Of a stretch of DNA of 18,116 nt, positions 13,701 through 18,116 are shown in pieces (positions within the stretch are counted from its first letter, which is position 1; the number at the start of each line of letters is the position of its first letter). The position numbers and the translations under genes were made by a program. The notes beneath the pieces are model-generated. The model had not been told where the DNA came from. It saw nothing but the letters and a program-made list of their open reading frames with translations, and ran no database searches. Source of the stretch: JADJNW01 sp033761835 (lineage in GTDB: Bacteria; Bacteroidota; Bacteroidia; Chitinophagales; Saprospiraceae); assembly GCA_033761835.1 (NCBI GenBank), contig JANRME010000027.1, positions 1-18,116 on the forward strand, read 5' to 3'.

Positions 13701-13792
13701 TTGGAGTGTTGGAAAAATGGAAGATTGGAATAGTGGAAAAACCTCACACAATTCTCCATGCTTCCAACATTTTTAAAGTTCCAATATTCCAC
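13701..13792. repeat. TGGAA word repeat with inverted arms
   Basis: After the stop codon, TGGAA-type words run forward (13702-13738) and then as their complement (13762-13792). TGTTGGAA (13707-13714) pairs with TTCCAACA (13762-13769), and TTGGAATAGTGGAA is mirrored by TTCCAATATTCCAC (13779-13792). The region can form a long imperfect hairpin without a U-tract. The remaining gene-free DNA up to 14049 holds the terminator at 13831 and an AT-rich leader. Confidence 0.65.
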
Positions 13793-13830
13793 TAAAATAA
13801 ATTTCGTTTTACGCTAATATCCCAATTCCC

Positions 13831-13868
13831 ATAAGCCTTCGCCACAAGCGGGGGCTTATCTGTTTTTT
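13831..13868 (+). terminator. Rho-independent terminator upstream of the TPR gene
   Basis: ATAAGCCTTCGC (13831-13842) pairs with GCGGGGGCTTAT (13848-13859) over 12 positions, including two G-U pairs, with loop CACAA. It is followed by CTGTTTTTT. It ends the papain-fold gene's transcript about 130 bases after its stop and separates it from the TPR/barrel unit, which must have its own promoter between about 13870 and 14050. Confidence 0.85.
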
Positions 13869-14049
13869 GCGTATTCTTAAACTTTCAATATCTTCGGGCT
13901 TCACAAGTACAATGAATGGACTTTGTTTGCCGTTGATTGTTAAAATTTTTATAAATTGGTGACAACAACGCATGAAACCAATACTTCTCCAAGTTATAGG
14001 GGGTGTTGTACCACTGCAAAACCAGTTAACAACTAAAACAACCAAAAAA

Positions 14050-17000
14050 ATGAAACATTTTGCCCTTCTGTTGGGAATCCTTTTTGGGACAGTCCCCTTA
14101 CTGTCGCAGGAAACTACCGTTTTTACCGAAGCTAATGCCGCCTACAAGCGCGGAATGTCTTTCTACGAACAAGGACTTTTTGCCAAAGCTCAAAGCGAAT
14201 TTAAAACAGCGACCGATATGCTTTTGCCGGTCAATGAAGGCGACTCCAAATTACTGCGCGCCAAATCCGAGTTGTATTTTGCCAAGTGCGCAATCCAACT
14301 CGATCATCCTGATGGCGAAAAGTTGATTTTAGACTTCATCCGTACCTATTCACCTGATCCTATTGCCAATCAGGCTTTAATAGATGTAGCGAATTATTAT
14401 TTCAATGCCGAAGATTACGACAAAGCGATTGATTATTTCACGAAAGTACCCATCAATGCGATGGGCCGCGACCAGCGCGCCGAAGCAAAATTTAAGCTGG
14501 GCTACGCTTATTTTGTGAAAAAACAGTTTGCCAACGCCAAAAATAATTTTGTTGATGTGAAAGACATTCCTGGCGATTATTTTTACCCGACCAATTACTA
14601 CCTTGGTATTTGCTACTTTTTTGAAGGAAATTATGACAATGCCATCCGAAGCCTGCGGGTTGCAGAGCAATACGATGGTTACAAACCCCAGATTCCTTAT
14701 TATATCGCTCAGATTTATTTTGCTGAAAGGCGCTACGATGAATTGATTGCTTATGCCGAGCCAAAATTAGCAGATCGGAAATTGCAAAAAGACAAAGAAA
14801 TCCGTCAATTGATCGGACAATCTTATTTTGAAAAAGGCGAGTACGCGAAGGCTTTGCCTTATTTGGAATACTACGCCGAGCGCTCCTCTACAATGCGCGA
14901 AGAGGAATTTTACCAATTGGCTTACGCTCAATATAAAACCAATAATCTACAAAAAGCGATCAAAAACTTTGAAGAATTGGCAAACGCTGATTCGCAAATG
15001 GCCCAATTCGCTATGTATTACCTTGCGGATTGCTATTTAAAAGTAGGACAGAAGGCTTCGGCCCGTACCGCTTTTGGTACCGCGAAACGCATGAGCTACG
15101 ACAAAGGAATCCAGGAAGAAGCACTTTTCAATTATGCTAAATTGTCATACGAATTGAAGGATCCTCGGGAGGCAATCGCTTCGCTTCAAGACATCGGACC
15201 GAGTTCTCGTTATTATGCAGAAGCACAGACTTTAATGAGTGAGATTTTCCTGAGTTATCGAGATTATAAACAAGCATTGGACATTCTTGAAAAAATGCAA
15301 AATAAAACACCCCAATTGCGCGAAAGCTACCAAAAAGTTGCGTATTTAAGGGCTTTACAATTGATCCAGGAAAACGATCTTGCTGCTGCAAAATTATACT
15401 TAACAAAGTCATTACAAGACCCCGTGGATACAAAGACTAAAGCATTGGCTGTGTATTGGCAGGGCGATGTGGCACAACGCGAGAAAGACTATGATGGCAG
15501 CGTCCGCTTGATAACGCAGTTTTTGACCTTGGCGAAATCCATGACCGGCTTACCAGATGAATCTTCTCTTTTTACAGCTAATTACATACAAGGTTATAAT
15601 TATCTGAAACAGCAAAATTATACCGCTGCGCTTGGCTTTTTTCAAGAGGCTGTAACTGGGATTAAACGCAATCTTAGTTTCATTGCCAGCGAAAACGTAA
15701 AAAATGACGTGCTGGGAGACGCGACGCTGCGTGCGGGTGATTGTTATTTCAAACGCAACCAATATGCCGACGCGGTGCGCTACTACGACGAAGCGATTGA
15801 CCGCCATTATTCTGGGTTTGTGTATGCAATTTATCAGAAAGCAATCATCGAAGGCTTGCGCAGGAATACGGCGGAGAAACTGTTGGCGCTGGAGCGAATT
15901 GTAAAAGACTATCCTCGTTCGGATTTTGCGGACGATGCTTTATTGCAATTGGGGATTACCTATCAGGAGATTGGGCAATTGAATCAGGCCGTGCCGCCGT
16001 TGCGCCAATTGGTCACCGATTACAAAGGCAAAACACCCCTGGTCAATCAAGGCCTAATTCGATTGGGATTGATTACGTATAATCAAAATAATCCTCAGGG
16101 TGCGATTAGCTATTACAAACAAGTATTTTCGAATAATCCAACTCCAGAAGAAGGAAGCTTGGCACTGGCGGCTTTGGAGGAAATTTATGTGGATGATTTG
16201 GGTCGCGCCGATGAGTATTTTGCCTTTTTGGAAACAATTCCTGGTTACAAAGTGGATAACATCGCCAAGGATTCGATTAGTTTTAAAGTTGCCGAAGCAC
16301 AATTCCAAAATGGCAGCTACCAAAGGGCTGCAGACTTGTATTCCGATTACTTAAGGAAATATCCCAATGGTCGATACATCTTAAGCGCACACTACAATCG
16401 CGGAGAATCTTATGCTGTGCTCAAGCAATATGACCAGGCGCTTTCCGATTATGAGTTTGTGGTGGAACGAGGCCAAAGCACATTTTACCTGAAAGCCTTA
16501 GAAAAAGCAGCATTGATCGCTTATAATTATTCACAAGATTTTGCAAAAGCTTATAATTTTTATACAAAACTGGAGGTAGCCGCTACGAACGAAGATATGC
16601 GTTTTGAAGCCCAATTGGGCGCTTTGCGTAGTGCATACCGAACTGGAAATCAGCAGGCTGTATTTGATTTGTCCAATAAGGTTGCGAATAGCTCTAATGC
16701 CAGCCAGGATCAAAAGGCTACCGCGAACTTTTATATTGGCAAAATCGCTTTTGATCGCAAGGATTATGATAATGCCTTGACTTCTCTGAATCGAGTTATT
16801 GCTCAAAGTGATAATGAACAGACCGCCGAAGCACGCTACCTGGTTGCTTATATCTATTACTTGAAGCGTGATTTGGAAAAAGCCCAACAATTGTGCATTA
16901 ATGCCAACAAAGAAAGCTCTGCTTATCCTTATTGGGTTGCAAAAAGTGTATTGTTATTGTCAGATATACTGGCAGAAAAAGGCGATTTGTACAATGCCCG

Positions 17001-17199
17001 TGCGGCTTTGGAAGCTTTGATTGAAAATTATACCGAAGATCAGGAGATTGTCCAAACGGCAAGAACCAAGCTGAACCAACTCAATCAACAGATAGACCGT
17101 GCCAGCCGACTGGCGCCACCGACCGATCCCAACCGCTTGGAGTTTGATCGCGATAGCACAATTATACCAGGTACAATACGCAAAAGGAATAATAATTAA
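14050..17199 (+). CDS. Large exported tetratricopeptide-repeat protein
   Basis: The 1049-residue protein is built almost wholly of TPR helices, around twenty units by eye (for example NYYFNAEDYDKAIDYFTKV, SYFEKGEYAKALPYLEYYA, DCYFKRNQYADAVRYYDEA). The ATG at 14050 is preferred over 13972 because it opens a signal peptide (MKHFALLLGILFGTVPLLSQ before ETT) and follows an A-rich leader typical of this lineage. There is no enzymatic domain. The C-terminus is a short polar tail (DPNRLEFDRDSTIIPG ... RKRNNN). TPR arrays bind other proteins, so a periplasmic scaffold is likely. The next gene, 29 bases downstream, encodes an outer-membrane barrel, and the two are probably co-transcribed. I recall this TPR-plus-barrel order in other Bacteroidota but know no assigned function. 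Confidence 0.92.
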   Translation: MKHFALLLGILFGTVPLLSQETTVFTEANAAYKRGMSFYEQGLFAKAQSEFKTATDMLLPVNEGDSKLLRAKSELYFAKCAIQLDHPDGEKLILDFIRTYSPDPIANQALIDVANYYFNAEDYDKAIDYFTKVPINAMGRDQRAEAKFKLGYAYFVKKQFANAKNNFVDVKDIPGDYFYPTNYYLGICYFFEGNYDNAIRSLRVAEQYDGYKPQIPYYIAQIYFAERRYDELIAYAEPKLADRKLQKDKEIRQLIGQSYFEKGEYAKALPYLEYYAERSSTMREEEFYQLAYAQYKTNNLQKAIKNFEELANADSQMAQFAMYYLADCYLKVGQKASARTAFGTAKRMSYDKGIQEEALFNYAKLSYELKDPREAIASLQDIGPSSRYYAEAQTLMSEIFLSYRDYKQALDILEKMQNKTPQLRESYQKVAYLRALQLIQENDLAAAKLYLTKSLQDPVDTKTKALAVYWQGDVAQREKDYDGSVRLITQFLTLAKSMTGLPDESSLFTANYIQGYNYLKQQNYTAALGFFQEAVTGIKRNLSFIASENVKNDVLGDATLRAGDCYFKRNQYADAVRYYDEAIDRHYSGFVYAIYQKAIIEGLRRNTAEKLLALERIVKDYPRSDFADDALLQLGITYQEIGQLNQAVPPLRQLVTDYKGKTPLVNQGLIRLGLITYNQNNPQGAISYYKQVFSNNPTPEEGSLALAALEEIYVDDLGRADEYFAFLETIPGYKVDNIAKDSISFKVAEAQFQNGSYQRAADLYSDYLRKYPNGRYILSAHYNRGESYAVLKQYDQALSDYEFVVERGQSTFYLKALEKAALIAYNYSQDFAKAYNFYTKLEVAATNEDMRFEAQLGALRSAYRTGNQQAVFDLSNKVANSSNASQDQKATANFYIGKIAFDRKDYDNALTSLNRVIAQSDNEQTAEARYLVAYIYYLKRDLEKAQQLCINANKESSAYPYWVAKSVLLLSDILAEKGDLYNARAALEALIENYTEDQEIVQTARTKLNQLNQQIDRASRLAPPTDPNRLEFDRDSTIIPGTIRKRNNN

Positions 17200-17228
17200 C
17201 CATCTACCATTAAAGCAAAACGATCAGA

Positions 17229-18116
17229 ATGAAAACTTTTCAAAATATAGCTTTTATCGTCATATTGCTCTCTGCGCCTGCTTTTTTGGGCGCACAGGAT
17301 AGTAAATTACCTACCGGCGAAGTAGAAATTATCCGCAATTTCGATGCTCGATTATTAGATTCTGAGCCATTTAAAATTCGACCAGAATTACCTGCGCTTG
17401 ATACCATTACCAGACGTCAGGCATACAATATTCAGAGTAAAAATTTTGAAGTAGAATACCTACCCCCTAAAATTCGCCCATTGGCCTTTGACGGGGAAGC
17501 GGTGCAGAAAGCATACAATGGCTACGCCAGAGTAGGGGGCGGTTTTCCATCTGCCTTTTATGCCGAACTTGCTTATGATTTGTTCGCCGAGGAGAAATAT
17601 AAATTTGGGATTGATCTATTACATCGTTCAGCGAATAATACGAAAAAGATTGAAAATCAGCGCTTTGGATTGACTGGAATCGGCGCGCATGGTACGTATT
17701 ATCTCGATCAAGGCTTCGCGGTGGACGCTAATCTTGGCTATTCGATTGATAATGTATTTTTTTATGGATATAATGAATTTAATGAAGATAATAATACGAG
17801 CCTTTCTTTTGATAAGGCCGATGTACAGCAGCGTTTTTCCATTTTTGATGTAGGCGCAAAGATTTATAACGGTAAGCGTACCCAAGCGGACTTTAACTAT
17901 TCGGCTGGTTTTGACATTTATTTGATGCAAGATGATTACGCGGCTCGTGAAAGTGGTTTTGATTTGAAATTGGGTGCCAATAAATGGTTTAATGAATTGC
18001 ACGAGTTAAAAATTCAATTGCGCACCGATTTTACTTCTTATCGGGACACCGCGAATCAATCTTTGAATAACTTTTATTTGCAACCGAGTTTCACTTTTCA
18101 CGGTGATATTTTCAGA
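17229..18116 (+). CDS. Outer-membrane beta-barrel protein, N-terminal part (runs off the right edge)
   Basis: From the ATG at 17229 the frame stays open for 296 codons to the window end. It begins with a signal peptide (MKTFQNIAFIVILLSAPAFL, cut near GA before QDS). A linker with PPKIRPLAFDGEAVQKAYNG leads into GYARVGGGFPSAFYAELAYD and then alternating hydrophobic/aromatic strands separated by polar loops (GAHGTYYLDQGFAVDANLGY, FDVGAKIYNGKRTQADFNYS, ELKIQLRTDFTSYRD). This is the pattern of an outer-membrane barrel related to the barrel part of TonB-dependent receptors. No plug domain or TonB box is visible in the part present. It follows the TPR gene with a 29-base gap and no terminator, so the two products probably work together at the outer membrane. 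The cargo or ligand is unknown. Confidence 0.85.
   Translation, partial: MKTFQNIAFIVILLSAPAFLGAQDSKLPTGEVEIIRNFDARLLDSEPFKIRPELPALDTITRRQAYNIQSKNFEVEYLPPKIRPLAFDGEAVQKAYNGYARVGGGFPSAFYAELAYDLFAEEKYKFGIDLLHRSANNTKKIENQRFGLTGIGAHGTYYLDQGFAVDANLGYSIDNVFFYGYNEFNEDNNTSLSFDKADVQQRFSIFDVGAKIYNGKRTQADFNYSAGFDIYLMQDDYAARESGFDLKLGANKWFNELHELKIQLRTDFTSYRDTANQSLNNFYLQPSFTFHGDIFR

Noticed and set aside
13809..14045. A 78-codon minus-strand frame before the TPR gene
   Set aside because: It overlaps the plus-strand terminator at 13831-13868 and the TPR leader, and shows no recognisable motif.
17628..18002. A 124-codon minus-strand frame near the right edge
   Set aside because: It is antisense to the outer-membrane barrel gene, whose frame is open to the window end and starts with a clear signal peptide.

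Overview
The window reads as a chromosomal piece of a Bacteroidota bacterium, most likely from the Saprospiria or a related lineage. This rests on a type IX secretion (T9SS) C-terminal sorting domain, exported proteins with short Lys-rich signal peptides ending before Gln, A-rich leaders instead of Shine-Dalgarno sites, a TAnnTTTG promoter element, and Bacteroidota-style protein families. No phage, CRISPR, tRNA or rRNA gene was seen. The placement is inferred from these features, not from a database search.

Layout. 1-74 (-): first codons of a probable insertion-sequence transposase that continues beyond the left edge. 134-1786 (-): a secreted Asn/Gly/Thr-rich repeat protein with a T9SS sorting domain. 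1844-2542: a 700-base gene-free stretch holding a 16-base tandem repeat, a 14-unit tandem array with an exact 21-base period, and a G-rich 9-base-period repeat. 2543-3049 (+): a nicotinamidase homologue that has lost its catalytic Asp and Cys and stops early, directly before a G-quadruplex-type repeat. 3218-5641 (+): penicillin-acylase-type Ntn hydrolase. 5730-7091 (+): exported M28 metallopeptidase with a C-terminal fibronectin-like domain. 7141-8204 (-): Maf nucleotide pyrophosphatase and a gamma-glutamylcyclotransferase-fold protein, a likely two-gene unit. 8366-8836 (+): YkuK/DUF458 RNase H-like protein. 9064-12718 (+): an M16 peptidase pair, active subunit first, then an inactive subunit fused to a LolA-like domain. 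12878-13699 (+): an exported papain-fold protein in which all three catalytic residues are replaced. 14050-17199 and 17229 to the right edge (+): a large exported TPR protein and an outer-membrane beta-barrel protein, 29 bases apart.

How they fit together. Most of the plus-strand genes encode cell-envelope or secreted hydrolases and scaffold proteins: an acylase, an aminopeptidase-like enzyme, a periplasmic M16 pair, a dead C1 protease and a TPR/barrel pair. The Maf, cyclotransferase and YkuK genes are cytoplasmic housekeeping genes. I see no single defined new system. The most unusual signals are the catalytically dead enzyme homologues, the 21-base-period array, and the low-complexity word repeats that occupy several intergenic gaps and appear to have reached the 3' end of the nicotinamidase homologue.
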